DNA of 64,000 nt from Thainema sp966674685 (GCA_966674685.1 CBKWJC010000036.1:1-64000); one strand, 5' to 3'. Shown: positions 1 to 9,084, counted from the first letter of the stretch. Notes: generated by a model from the letters alone, not told the origin. A program made the numbers and translations.

Positions 1-53
1 ACTGGGATTTCAGATTATTGCCCGTTCCAAAAAATAACACCTTGAAAGGGCTA
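1..53 (-). mobile_element. Partial copy of the 218-bp MITE (window-edge truncated)
   Basis: The first 53 bases are identical to one end of the complete 218-bp elements at 27410-27627 and 30867-31084, finishing with the terminal repeat TAACACCTTGAAAGGGCTA. The rest lies outside the window, so the target duplication cannot be checked. On the plus strand it has the orientation of the 27410 copy. It lies 150 bases upstream of the gene at 204. Confidence 0.9.
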
Positions 54-203
54 AATTGCTCTACATCTCTTTCAGCAACGAATCCTTAAACCTTTTGATC
101 CCTTACTAGAATTGACATAACATCATGTTGTTCGGAGCACACAACAATTTGACCACGCCGCTGCTACCATCGCAGACCCACGATTCAACCTATCCACCTG
201 GCA

Positions 204-2315
204 ATGTCCAACACCAACCACTCCCTCTCCCAATCGAATCCGTCTGCCCCTGCGCTTAACACCGGGGACTCTGACAGTTGGAAAATTACCATTCAGCTCA
301 CCCCCCAGCAGGATGTTGATAACACCAATCAAGAGGTAGGTATGGATGTGGATGTGGATGTGCGATCGCAAACCAGCCAATCCTCTCAACCCTCGGCAAA
401 AGGCTATCGCTGGGCACAGCTTATCAACGACACCCTTACCCCCGACTTTCTCGATCAGCTCACCGTCATCCTGCGCGACGCCTCCTCGCTACCGGATCTA
501 ATTACCCTGCAACTGTTTCAAGCTCTATTCGAAGCCTATCAACAGCGCATCGAAGAAACCATTCAAACCCAAGGACTCGAAGCTCTCGACATCAGCCTGC
601 CCCACTTCAAGCTGGCTAAAGGTCGCCGCCAAAAAGCCAATCAGCTCGAAATCGTTCTCGATGAAGAAGCAACCCGTACCTACTTGAAAAGCTGCCTAGC
701 CGACTTCTTCAGCCACGTAGATTTCCGCGAAGAATTTGCCCGTGCCATTGGTGCAAACCTAGTCGTCTGGGCACTGGAAGAAGCCGAAACCGAACTCACT
801 AGCGACGGCATCCAAAACCTCAGCCACGCTGAACTACGGCAAACCATCGACTCCTACCTCAAGAGTTCCGACCCATCCCAACTGCACACCAAGATCAGCT
901 TCTTCGGTCAAATCTACTGCCAAGACATTACCCAGCGAATCATCGAAGGTTTAAACCTGCCCAACTGCTCTGTGCAAGACATCGAGCGGCTTTTAGGACT
1001 GAAGCAGCGCACTCCTTCCGCCACCGATACCAGCCTCGACCTAGCTCCGGTCACGCCCCTACCCACTGCGATTCCTATCGCCAGCAGCATCCGCGCCCAG
1101 CTCCGTCCCGACCTGTGGCAGCAAGGCGAAGATGACCTAGCTGTTTTCCAATACCGCAGCAAATCCAACCCAGCCAACTTCATCGAACACTACATCACCA
1201 ATCCCGGCGACATCGCCATGCTGCCCTGGGAAGCCGCCGAGCAAATCATCGACAAGTTCGGCTTTGACACGGTCAAACTCCAGCTTATCTTTGCGGCCCG
1301 CACAATGGAAGAAGACGAACCGTGGAAAAGCACCTTCACGCTCAAGGCCAGCGATATCATTCAGCTGCTGGGCTGGGAGCGCAACCACAACACCAGTCTA
1401 TCTGAAAAGCGCAACTCCGTCGCCAGCACCGCCTATGCGCTGTCCTGCCTGCTGGTGAAATCCGTCTGGGCCGAGGGCCGCGGCAAACGCAAGGTGGATG
1501 CCAGCACCCCGATTGGCCGCATGTGGGACGTACTAATTGACCCGCACGGCCAAATCGACTGGGTTACGGGCAAAATTGAGCGACCGGAAGAGGTCTACAT
1601 CACCGTCAGCCCCGGCCTCTGGACGAAGCATTTCCTCAATCGGGCTGGAAACCGCGCCCGTGAAGCGCTACATCAGTTTGGCTATCTGGCTCGCGACATT
1701 CTGCAAATTGACCCCTATCACAATGAAATGGCGCTGCGGCTGGCGATTCAGCTCACGCTTGATTCGCGGGTGCGAGTACGCAATCAGAATCCCTATGACT
1801 ACAAAGTGAAAAGCCTGCTGGAAGAGGTGATTGCCACTGCCGAAATTGATAAGGCGCTGACCGATAAGTACAAAGCTCGCGACCTAAAAAACCGCTGGAA
1901 TAAAGCTCTCAAGCTTTTAATGGACTTGGGCTGGCACATTGAGTTTGACCCAGAAACCTATCCCGACTGGCTGCAACCGGGCAGCAAAGCAAGTAAGCCG
2001 AAGGACTGGCGCAAGGTAAAAATCATTGAGCGTATTCTGCGGGCCAAGCTCACAATTCGCCCCCCTCATCCCATTCCAGTCCTGCTCTCCAAAGTTAAAG
2101 AACCGAAGCGTCAAAAGCAAATTCCGGCTGCACCTCCCGTCGATCCGCTGACTGGAGAACAAATGCGGGCAGGACGAACAAAGCGCGGCTGGAGCCGCAA
2201 GGAGCTGGGCGGCTTTCTGGGAATTAGTGCGGATTATATAGGCAAGCTGGAACGCGGCGATCGCGCGATTACAGATGATTTGGATAAGAAATTACGGCGA
2301 TTGCTGCATTTGTAA
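204..2315 (+). CDS. Large cyanobacterial protein with C-terminal XRE-type HTH
   Basis: The product is 703 aa. The N-terminal ~70 residues are low-complexity and include an alternating Val-Asp run near residues 47-53. The middle is mostly helical and matches no family I can name with confidence. The last ~55 residues form an XRE/Cro-like helix-turn-helix (RAGRTKRGWSRKELGGFLG, then ISADYIGKLERG). The protein is therefore probably DNA-binding, perhaps a regulator or a replication or partition factor; that is inference. No strong ribosome-binding site precedes the ATG. A MITE end lies 150 bases upstream. The gene ends convergently with the peroxidase gene. Confidence 0.8.
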   Translation: MSNTNHSLSQSNPSAPALNTGDSDSWKITIQLTPQQDVDNTNQEVGMDVDVDVRSQTSQSSQPSAKGYRWAQLINDTLTPDFLDQLTVILRDASSLPDLITLQLFQALFEAYQQRIEETIQTQGLEALDISLPHFKLAKGRRQKANQLEIVLDEEATRTYLKSCLADFFSHVDFREEFARAIGANLVVWALEEAETELTSDGIQNLSHAELRQTIDSYLKSSDPSQLHTKISFFGQIYCQDITQRIIEGLNLPNCSVQDIERLLGLKQRTPSATDTSLDLAPVTPLPTAIPIASSIRAQLRPDLWQQGEDDLAVFQYRSKSNPANFIEHYITNPGDIAMLPWEAAEQIIDKFGFDTVKLQLIFAARTMEEDEPWKSTFTLKASDIIQLLGWERNHNTSLSEKRNSVASTAYALSCLLVKSVWAEGRGKRKVDASTPIGRMWDVLIDPHGQIDWVTGKIERPEEVYITVSPGLWTKHFLNRAGNRAREALHQFGYLARDILQIDPYHNEMALRLAIQLTLDSRVRVRNQNPYDYKVKSLLEEVIATAEIDKALTDKYKARDLKNRWNKALKLLMDLGWHIEFDPETYPDWLQPGSKASKPKDWRKVKIIERILRAKLTIRPPHPIPVLLSKVKEPKRQKQIPAAPPVDPLTGEQMRAGRTKRGWSRKELGGFLGISADYIGKLERGDRAITDDLDKKLRRLLHL

Positions 2316-2371
2316 ACGTGCGAAGAAGTGCGATCGCACTTTTGACGACTTCTCACAGCTTGATTAATGCC

Positions 2372-2437
2372 AAAAAACCAGGCTTCTTTGGAGATAAAGA
2401 TCACATCTTTAACACACCTTAGAAAAACCTGGTTTCC
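2372..2437. repeat. Imperfect inverted repeat between convergent genes
   Basis: Arms resembling AAACCAGGCTTCTTT and AGAAAAACCTGGTTT face each other across about 35 bases, in the 148-base gap between two convergent stop codons. It probably works as a bidirectional terminator or is a dispersed hairpin repeat. Confidence 0.55.
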
Positions 2438-2463
2438 TAGCCTACGACTTGAGGCTGCTTACT

Positions 2464-3849
2464 TTATGCAACACCAGCAAACTTCAGCAAATCAATAATG
2501 CCAAAGTTGCCATCTGCGCCCAGAGTTGGTTTCCAGTTGGGCTGTTGAGCTAAGAACGACTGCTCATCCGCTTCGAGTAAACCAATGAACACCTCTGCCA
2601 CAATCCGACCACCCACCGGGCCAAGAGACAAACCATCAGCCCGTTTATCAGCTTCACGCAGAATGTAAAACCAAAGGGGAGTGCGCTTTTCCAAGCCAGC
2701 TCCAATTTGAGCGACATCGGCTAGATCAGTCGTGACAGAAAGGGGTTGAATACCCATTCTCCGAGCCACTGATTGACCAGACGGCAACTCGAATGTCAGG
2801 TGGCGCAGGAGATTTCTCTGAGCCAGCGACGCCGGATTGGACGGCATGTTGGGCGGAATAAACGGCAACTGGAATAAAGGCCCAGAAAGAGTTGTATCAA
2901 TTCGCTTACTGGGCTGGGGAGTCACTCCAGCATCTAGCTCAAAGAAATTGCGCCAGTCCATTGCTCGTTCTGCGGTTACCCGCTTGCCGCCGGAGAGATC
3001 ATTGGAACCCGGAGCGCCAAAAATGGCTGCAGAAAAATTCTCATTAATGCGATATCCTCCGCGTACCTGGCTATGACCAAAGCGATAGGCTGCCACAGAG
3101 AATTCCACAGGGATATACGGTTCACGCCGCCAGCGCCAACTGTAGAACTTGCGTCCTTTTTGTAGAACAGTATCGACAATGTCTTGCCCAGCAATGAGTG
3201 GCAGAAACTCGTGTAACACCATCCATTGATAATGCCAACGCACTAGTTTTTGAGCCTCATCAAACAGTTGGCCTGGGTTAGTGCCCTCTGCTTTCAGTTT
3301 GTCGATGACGGCATTGTGGAATTTGACGAATGCCAAATGTAGCTGTGAAACGATTAAGTTTTCATCATTGCGGGGGTCACCCAGCAGGGCAACATTTAAG
3401 CTATTCCGAGCAACATCCTGTGGAAAACCAGCATCAATTAATAGCTTGCCGCGATTTTCGGGAGTGCTGTCATACAGATGAGGACTGGCGGCAGGCCCAG
3501 AGCCATATAGACTATCTAATTCAAAGGCGGGAGTGCGAAAGTTTTCAATGGATTCTGGATCCGTTTGACGCTCCAAACTAGAAGTTGGGTCAAAGGTCAA
3601 ATCATGGTCAATGAACTGCCCTAAAAATGTGAAACCCGCAGGAATGACTGGGTTATCTGGATTCGCATCGTTGCCTGGATCCATCACTCCAGATGGTTTT
3701 CCAAGCTCTATCAGGGCATCGCGAATAGCCTGTGTATCCTCAGCGAACGGAGGCAAACAGTGAAACATTCTGCCAAATCGCCCACTAGCACGCAGGCGAA
3801 AGCGAGGAGGAAGCCCATCTCTAAGATAGAGCTGACCATGTTTTGTCAT
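2464..3849 (-). CDS. Animal-type haem peroxidase family protein
   Basis: The 461-aa product belongs to the peroxidase-cyclooxygenase superfamily. The distal haem motif is GQFIDHDLTFD with the His near residue 82. The helix DENLIVSQLHLAFVKFHNAV lies at about 162-181, and the proximal-His motif AAYRFGHSQVR has its His near 259. Members oxidise small substrates or halides with peroxide; the substrate here is unknown. There is no obvious signal peptide (N-terminus MTKHGQLYLRDGLPP), so it is probably cytoplasmic or exported by a non-Sec route. At 461 aa it is a compact single-domain member. It has no co-directional partner. Confidence 0.88.
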   Translation of the reverse strand: MTKHGQLYLRDGLPPRFRLRASGRFGRMFHCLPPFAEDTQAIRDALIELGKPSGVMDPGNDANPDNPVIPAGFTFLGQFIDHDLTFDPTSSLERQTDPESIENFRTPAFELDSLYGSGPAASPHLYDSTPENRGKLLIDAGFPQDVARNSLNVALLGDPRNDENLIVSQLHLAFVKFHNAVIDKLKAEGTNPGQLFDEAQKLVRWHYQWMVLHEFLPLIAGQDIVDTVLQKGRKFYSWRWRREPYIPVEFSVAAYRFGHSQVRGGYRINENFSAAIFGAPGSNDLSGGKRVTAERAMDWRNFFELDAGVTPQPSKRIDTTLSGPLFQLPFIPPNMPSNPASLAQRNLLRHLTFELPSGQSVARRMGIQPLSVTTDLADVAQIGAGLEKRTPLWFYILREADKRADGLSLGPVGGRIVAEVFIGLLEADEQSFLAQQPNWKPTLGADGNFGIIDLLKFAGVA

Positions 3850-4106
3850 GTTGTACCACGCCTATTTCAAGTTCAATAGTTGACCCAATCATGGCAACCG
3901 AACTTGAGCGATCGCATAACCCGCACGGGTACTTTTAATATCAGTAGTTATTAAATCACCACCACAGTTGGCTCATCTCCCTCATAAACTACTTCTGTTC
4001 ACATTGCGTATTACTCAACCTAATTGATCTAACGACTCCGCTGATCAAATCCGCGATCGCACTTTCCCACACTGAGCAATGTAAAACTTGATCGCAGTCT
4101 CAGTTT

Positions 4107-4112
4107 TATAAT
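4107..4112 (+). promoter_or_regulatory. TATAAT -10 box abutting the pyrC start
   Basis: A perfect TATAAT ends 6 bases before the ATG at 4119, so transcription would begin at or next to the start codon. No Shine-Dalgarno sequence fits before this ATG. A TTGATC lies upstream at 4088 but with a spacing too short for a standard -35. This suggests a leaderless transcript, unless the box is fortuitous. Confidence 0.4.
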
Positions 4113-4118
4113 GAAAGG

Positions 4119-5147
4119 ATGCAGAAGCTTACCATTACCCGACCCGACGACTGGCATCTACATCTCCGCGATGGCGCAGCACTGAAAGCGGTTCTACCCT
4201 ATACGGTGCGTCAGTTTGCCCGTGCCATCATCATGCCAAACTTGAAACCGCCAGTCCGCACAGTGGCGGATGCAGCGGCCTATCGCGATCGCATTTTGGC
4301 GGCGCTCCCCAACGGCAAACAGTTTGAGCCGCTGATGACGCTCTACCTGACTGATAATACTAGCCCCGATGAGATTATCGCGGCCAAAGAAGCCCAGTTT
4401 GTCAAAGCGGTCAAGTATTACCCAGCCGGAGCAACCACCAATTCAGAATCCGGTGTGACAGACATTCGGAAGTGCGATCGCGTTTTTGAAGCAATGCAGC
4501 AGGTTGATATGCCATTATTGCTGCATGGGGAAGTGACCGATCAGGACGTGGATGTGTTTGATCGGGAGAAAGCGTTTATCGAGCAGCATTTGATTCCGCT
4601 CAAGCAGCGATTCCCAAATCTGCGCGTGGTGCTGGAGCATATTACGACATCGGACGCGGTGCAGTTTGTTCAGTCTGCCGACAATGTCGCGGCCACGATC
4701 ACGCCACAGCATTTGCTGTTTAACCGCAATAGCCTATTCAAAGGTGGCATTAGTCCCCATTTTTATTGCCTGCCCATTTTGAAACGGGAGCAGCATCGCC
4801 AGGCCATTTTGCAAGCGGCAACCTCTGGCAGTCCTAAGTTTTTTCTGGGTACCGACAGCGCTCCCCACGCTCGCAATAGCAAGGAAAGTTCCTGTGGCTG
4901 TGCAGGTTGTTTTTCGGCTCTGCACGCCCTGGAGCTATATGCAGAAGCGTTTGAAAGCGTTGATGCACTGGATAAGCTAGAGGCGTTCGCAAGCTTCTAT
5001 GGGCCAGATTTTTATCAGCTGCCGCGCAATACGGAACAGATTACGCTGACGAAGACAACTTGGCGGGTACCGGATGAGGTGCCGTTTGTTGAAGCTGGGC
5101 TGGTGCCGTTAGGGGCAGGGCAGGAGATGATGTGGAAAATGGTTTAG
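4119..5147 (+). CDS. pyrC: Dihydroorotase
   Basis: The 342-aa protein is a class II (PyrC-type) dihydroorotase. It catalyses reversible cyclisation of carbamoyl-aspartate to dihydroorotate in pyrimidine synthesis. Visible signatures are the metal-binding HLHLRDG at residues 13-19, the VKAVKYYPAGAT segment with the Lys expected to be carboxylated (near 98), LLHGEVTD, LEHITTSDAV and the catalytic-Asp segment GTDSAPH. Length matches the E. coli-type enzyme. It stands alone, ending 10 bases from the convergent NACHT gene. The short upstream region suggests a leaderless message. Confidence 0.96.
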   Translation: MQKLTITRPDDWHLHLRDGAALKAVLPYTVRQFARAIIMPNLKPPVRTVADAAAYRDRILAALPNGKQFEPLMTLYLTDNTSPDEIIAAKEAQFVKAVKYYPAGATTNSESGVTDIRKCDRVFEAMQQVDMPLLLHGEVTDQDVDVFDREKAFIEQHLIPLKQRFPNLRVVLEHITTSDAVQFVQSADNVAATITPQHLLFNRNSLFKGGISPHFYCLPILKREQHRQAILQAATSGSPKFFLGTDSAPHARNSKESSCGCAGCFSALHALELYAEAFESVDALDKLEAFASFYGPDFYQLPRNTEQITLTKTTWRVPDEVPFVEAGLVPLGAGQEMMWKMV

Positions 5148-5156
5148 CAATTGAGT

Positions 5157-7916
5157 TCAACTAAATCTTTCGCTGTGTATCCTTAATTGCTCTTGTGCCC
5201 ATTCTCGCAGTTGCTCATCGGGATCATTGATGGCGCGATCGCGCAGCAGTTCAATCGTTTTGGGATGGGTGGGGTAGTGTTTGAGAACGGCATCTAGCAC
5301 AGCTTGGCGGGGATTATTCTGCCATTCGCTTTGACGTTCAAAAGGATCGCTCTGTGAAACTTGGCAAAGAAAGTCAAATGTTTCTAGATGATTGTTGTAA
5401 TGCTTAGCGATGGCTTCAATTGCAGCTCGACGTACACCCCAATCAGCATCTTGTTGTAAACCCTTTAGTAACTGGAATATTTCTTGTGTAGTGCAGAAAT
5501 GGTATTCGTCAATGGCTTCAACCGCTCCTACACGAATACCCCAATCTGAACCGAACTGTGCCCATTTTTTCAACCAAGTTAAGGTAATTGATCTGTCAAA
5601 ATGCTTTGCAATTGCTAATACAGCTGCGTTTTGAATAAATGAACTACTATTCTGCTCTACTTGTTGCTGAAGCCAGGGGAGTGTTTCGCTAGAGCAACAC
5701 GCGATTTTGTCCAATAGTTCTCGTGATAACGTAAAAGATAAACGAATTGTTGGGTTTTCTGCTTCTTGTTGAAGTTTCTCAAGTAACTCAGTAGAAATTG
5801 CCGAAATTGCTGTGGGGTTACTAACCTCAGAAGAACAGTCAGCTGCAAGAAGTAAGTTAGACAAACCACCAGGTTCAAGTCTTCCCTTTGCCCAAGGAAT
5901 TTCTGATAGGAATTTGGTGCGATCGCATTCTCTTGCCATTAAAAACTCAATCAATTCACCTGCAAATTTTGGATCGATCGCCCCACAAATCAGCCTTAAA
6001 ACCTCATGCCAGGTTTCATCCTGCCAGTGCTGACCAAACACCTCATCTCGCAATTGTTCAAAGGTGAGAGTGCGCTGTTTTTCAAAGCGATGGACAATTT
6101 CAACAGCACAAAAATATTCCAAAAATGTGCGGTGCATAAAACCGTAGGTATCAGCTCCGCGATAGCAGAGGATAAAATTGCGTTCTCGGAGTTGATGAAT
6201 CAACAGATTGGCTTTTTCACGAGGTTCACTGAAACCCTGATCGCGTAAATAGTCGGTCAAAATGCGAGTGAGGCGTTCTGCACTAATCAAGTTACCCTTC
6301 AGTCCTTCTTCCCCTGCCTGCATCTCATAGGCGATCAAGCGCAGCATCTCCTGCTTTTCCCGTCGCCCGATTGCATCCATTGGAATTTGCAATCGCTTGT
6401 AATCCACATCCCAGTGGTAGAGCAATACCCGCGAAGCCTGGTCATAGAGGTCAGCGCGATCTCGCGGTAACTCCTGCCGTCGATTCAAAATTGCCATCAT
6501 TGTCAGCAACAGGGGATTGTCTGCCAGGTTAGAAATCGCTTTGGAATTGGTGATCGCATCCTTCAACCGCTGTTTCAACCGCGCTTTATCCGGATCGCTG
6601 CCCATCGATAGGTCATACCAGCGATCGATAAACTCGTGAATTTCATCCGTATCCAGGGATTGAATCGTGAAGTGCCGAAACCCGCTCTGTTGAAGTCGTT
6701 CGGGATTATAACCGATAATGCGAGATGTGACCAACACCTGTGCTCTGGGATATTGCTGGGAAAAGCGAATGATATCGTCAATGACGGTCGATTGGGTCGC
6801 ACGATCGAACACTTCATCCAGACCATCAAACATAACTAGCGTTGGAAACTCCAGCAAATGCTGATAAAGTTGCTGCTGGTCAAACTGCCAATCCACCCCC
6901 CGACCACAATGGAGAAACTCTAGAAAGTTTGCAGATGGATTGATGGCAAATTCCCTCAACTCAATCAATAACGGCAGTTTCTCTGTCTTACCCTCTACCC
7001 ATTCCAGTGCCAGATATTGCAACAGACTCGACTTACCCGATCCCGGATCACCTAAAATCATCGCCCGTTGCGAATCTGCTACTGCTTCTAAAACTTTTCG
7101 GGCAGGTTGCTGAAAATACGCATGACGATAATGCTCTAGAGTTTCAGGCGATAAATCTGCTTCGAGGTGTCCTTCGGCTTGCAGTTGGCGTTTTAAGTCC
7201 AGAGGCAGGTCGTAGCGCATGGGGGGCAAGGCTTCTCGCACCGTTTGCTCAATGAACATTGCCCATAATTTGATGGAATCAACGCGATCGGTGCTGTCAA
7301 GGGTGTATAGCTTCAGGTAGCCATAGCTGGACTGCAAACTATTTCGATACGTTTCAACATCAAATCCCGGTGAGAGTTGCGCTGTATTTCGAGCAATGTC
7401 TTCTAGTAGATCGGCTTCAAGCAGCGATCGCAATTCTGGATTCGCTTTAACAATCCCCTTAACCTCATACACATATTCTTTGCAGATCCCTCGCCAATCA
7501 AACTCCTCTGAGGGAAATTGCCATCCCGAGCCTTGATACTGTCGTGCCCAAATTTGCTCTAACTGCCCGTAATCAATCTGTTTACAATCCTTTTCAAAGG
7601 CTTTTCCCAGAATAGGCCGCACCGCCTTATCCTGCACAAACTTCTTGATTGCTGCTTTGTAGTGATGCTGAATACTGGTTTCAGGAACGTCGTTAATCTG
7701 AAGTTCTTTAATAAATCGCTTGATAAAGTAGCCAATTGCTTCTGCCATCGGTGTTTTCAGTGCTGTGGCATTGAGTCGGCTGACTCCGCTACTCAGGCAA
7801 TCCTTAAAAAAATCTTGGACATACCCCTCCAGAACAGGCTTACTCAAATCGAGAACCTGTTCTAATACGAGTTTGCCTAGTTCTATTCCTGTTGTGGCTA
7901 CCGACCATTCCAGCAT
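5157..7916 (-). CDS. NACHT-domain NTPase with C-terminal HEAT-like repeats
   Basis: The 919-aa protein has a ~280-residue N-terminal region of unknown class. A NACHT P-loop ATPase follows: Walker A GDPGSGKSS near 289-297, Walker B LVMFDGLDEVFD near 362, then sensor and winged-helix segments. The C-terminus (about 720-919) shows HEAT-like helical repeats (VRVGAVEAI, VRRAAIEAIAKHY, PRQAVLDAVLKHY). This is a STAND/NLR-like layout. Some bacterial NACHT proteins protect against phage, and the toxin-antitoxin and integrase debris next door fit an accessory or defence setting. Many cyanobacterial NACHT-HEAT proteins have no known role, so defence is only inferred. There is no fused effector domain that I recognise. 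Confidence 0.85.
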   Translation of the reverse strand: MLEWSVATTGIELGKLVLEQVLDLSKPVLEGYVQDFFKDCLSSGVSRLNATALKTPMAEAIGYFIKRFIKELQINDVPETSIQHHYKAAIKKFVQDKAVRPILGKAFEKDCKQIDYGQLEQIWARQYQGSGWQFPSEEFDWRGICKEYVYEVKGIVKANPELRSLLEADLLEDIARNTAQLSPGFDVETYRNSLQSSYGYLKLYTLDSTDRVDSIKLWAMFIEQTVREALPPMRYDLPLDLKRQLQAEGHLEADLSPETLEHYRHAYFQQPARKVLEAVADSQRAMILGDPGSGKSSLLQYLALEWVEGKTEKLPLLIELREFAINPSANFLEFLHCGRGVDWQFDQQQLYQHLLEFPTLVMFDGLDEVFDRATQSTVIDDIIRFSQQYPRAQVLVTSRIIGYNPERLQQSGFRHFTIQSLDTDEIHEFIDRWYDLSMGSDPDKARLKQRLKDAITNSKAISNLADNPLLLTMMAILNRRQELPRDRADLYDQASRVLLYHWDVDYKRLQIPMDAIGRREKQEMLRLIAYEMQAGEEGLKGNLISAERLTRILTDYLRDQGFSEPREKANLLIHQLRERNFILCYRGADTYGFMHRTFLEYFCAVEIVHRFEKQRTLTFEQLRDEVFGQHWQDETWHEVLRLICGAIDPKFAGELIEFLMARECDRTKFLSEIPWAKGRLEPGGLSNLLLAADCSSEVSNPTAISAISTELLEKLQQEAENPTIRLSFTLSRELLDKIACCSSETLPWLQQQVEQNSSSFIQNAAVLAIAKHFDRSITLTWLKKWAQFGSDWGIRVGAVEAIDEYHFCTTQEIFQLLKGLQQDADWGVRRAAIEAIAKHYNNHLETFDFLCQVSQSDPFERQSEWQNNPRQAVLDAVLKHYPTHPKTIELLRDRAINDPDEQLREWAQEQLRIHSERFS

Positions 7917-8018
7917 ACTGAGATTTAGATGTGACTCAACACTATGTTTAATATTGCATTCATGCTGGGGATATGCCAGAGATTTCGAAGCTCAAGTCAC
8001 AACAGATAACCCTGTGCT

Positions 8019-8125
8019 ATGCCCTCACCAATAACTCAGGCAGCACAACTATTCAATCAATCTCAACCTCCTCGTCTACTTGACCAAGTTCGCCAATTCA
8101 TTCAATTCAAGAATTTTAGCTCTCT
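8019..8125 (+). pseudogene. N-terminal fragment of an integron-type tyrosine recombinase
   Basis: An ATG at 8019 opens a frame containing PPRLLDQVRQFIQFKNFS. This resembles the first helix of the core-binding domain in IntI-like integrases (typically PxLLDQVRxxIRxKHYS). The similarity stops within about 37 residues and no catalytic domain follows. It is best read as a relic of a mobile element. The call rests on one short motif. Confidence 0.5.
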
Positions 8126-8168
8126 TGCTAGAAGAGGAATACGTATCTGCGATCGATCTCAAATCTAC

Positions 8169-8432
8169 CTACGAAAAGAAGCGCTCATAGTCATCGTGAC
8201 TACCGATCCAGAACCAAGTGACCGTATCTCCTTCTAGAATTCCAAGCGCCCTGTAGCTTCTCGTTACCCTTACCGACCAAATTCCTTCTTTATTGTTAAT
8301 GCATTTAAAGTGCAAAGATGGATGAAATGGATTTTTATCCCACAGCCGATATGCTTTTCTCGCGCTTTGTCTAACTTCGTTACTCAGCTTTCGATATTCA
8401 ACCCAGAAGGAAGGAAGAACGGCTGACCTCAT
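8169..8432 (-). CDS. RelE/HigB-like toxin
   Basis: The 87-aa protein has the compact RelE/ParE-superfamily pattern: VEYRKLSNEVRQSARKAYRL, then GIWSVRVTRSYRALG, ending WIGSHDDYERFF. Family members mostly cleave ribosome-bound mRNA. The start ATG overlaps the antitoxin stop in an ATGA junction at 8429-8432, so the two are translationally coupled with the antitoxin first. Exact family and target are not resolvable. Confidence 0.85.
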   Translation of the reverse strand: MRSAVLPSFWVEYRKLSNEVRQSARKAYRLWDKNPFHPSLHFKCINNKEGIWSVRVTRSYRALGILEGDTVTWFWIGSHDDYERFFS

Positions 8433-8659
8433 AGCTGGTCGTAGTCCATTGAAGTTGCTTTTCCCTCAGAAATCTCTTGCTTAGCTCGTCGTGCAGCAGC
8501 AATCAAATTTGGTTGGGTTCGCTGAAACGACTCATTCCACCGCATTTCATCCTGCAAATCATCAATATATTCTCGAAGATGTTCCGCAACTCGATCTTGT
8601 ACCTCAATCGGCAAAGACTCCAACATCTTGACAATAGTCGTCACGGTTGTGGATGCCAT
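8429..8659 (-). CDS. Antitoxin partner of the RelE-like toxin
   Basis: The 76-aa acidic, helical protein (VKMLESLPIEVQDRVAEHLR; C-terminus MDYDQL) lies immediately upstream of the toxin and overlaps it by 4 bases. Size, order and coupling are those of a type II antitoxin that would bind the toxin and probably autoregulate. No classic DNA-binding fold can be assigned by eye. Confidence 0.8.
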   Translation of the reverse strand: MASTTVTTIVKMLESLPIEVQDRVAEHLREYIDDLQDEMRWNESFQRTQPNLIAAARRAKQEISEGKATSMDYDQL

Positions 8660-8769
8660 AATGGGATGACTTCTACTAATTCAGATCTGATTCGATTCTA
8701 CCAACTCTCCAAGCTGACTCGTATTTAGTTACAGCGTGATCATCGCACTTTCTCACAGATCCCCAACAC

Positions 8770-8954
8770 CTAATTCCCACCGACAGCCAGCAGCAGTTGC
8801 CGCACAGCCTTATACTCCTCCAGCCGCGCGAAATCCTTCTCTGTGGGATTTGGAATTCGCGATAGATCCATATTGTCTGCATTGTCCGCCAGCTTAACCA
8901 CACGTGCGATCGCAGCGATTGGCGGTCGATGTTCGTGAGCGTAGTTAATTTTCA
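8770..8954 (-). pseudogene. C-terminal remnant of an HD-domain phosphohydrolase-like protein
   Basis: Reading minus strand to a TAG at 8770-8772 gives YAHEHRPPIAAIARVVKLAD followed by NADNMDLSRIPNPTEKDFAR and a short tail. KLADxxDNMDLSRIPNPTEKD is typical of small HD-domain (RelA/SpoT-hydrolase-like) proteins. The 5' part is missing: the frame runs into the 81-bp MITE and, beyond it, into an in-frame stop. No start codon is available. It is a decayed gene end. Confidence 0.7.
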
Positions 8955-9035
8955 GGTAGTTCTCAAGCCGTAATGATTTTTGGTGGTGTGGGCGTTGCCC
9001 ACACCACCAAAAATCATTACCTACATACCACTACC
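8955..9035. mobile_element. 81-bp palindromic MITE, copy 1
   Basis: Ends are GGTAGT and ACTACC, and the interior is a long hairpin around TAATGATTTTTGGTGGTGTG. It is flanked by a perfect 8-bp duplication, AATTTTCA, at 8947-8954 and 9036-9043. Other copies lie at 12676, 34409 and 41741. Confidence 0.9.
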
Positions 9036-9084
9036 AATTTTCAATGGCTTACTTTTTGGATTTTAGTGCAAGAGGTGAGTATAG

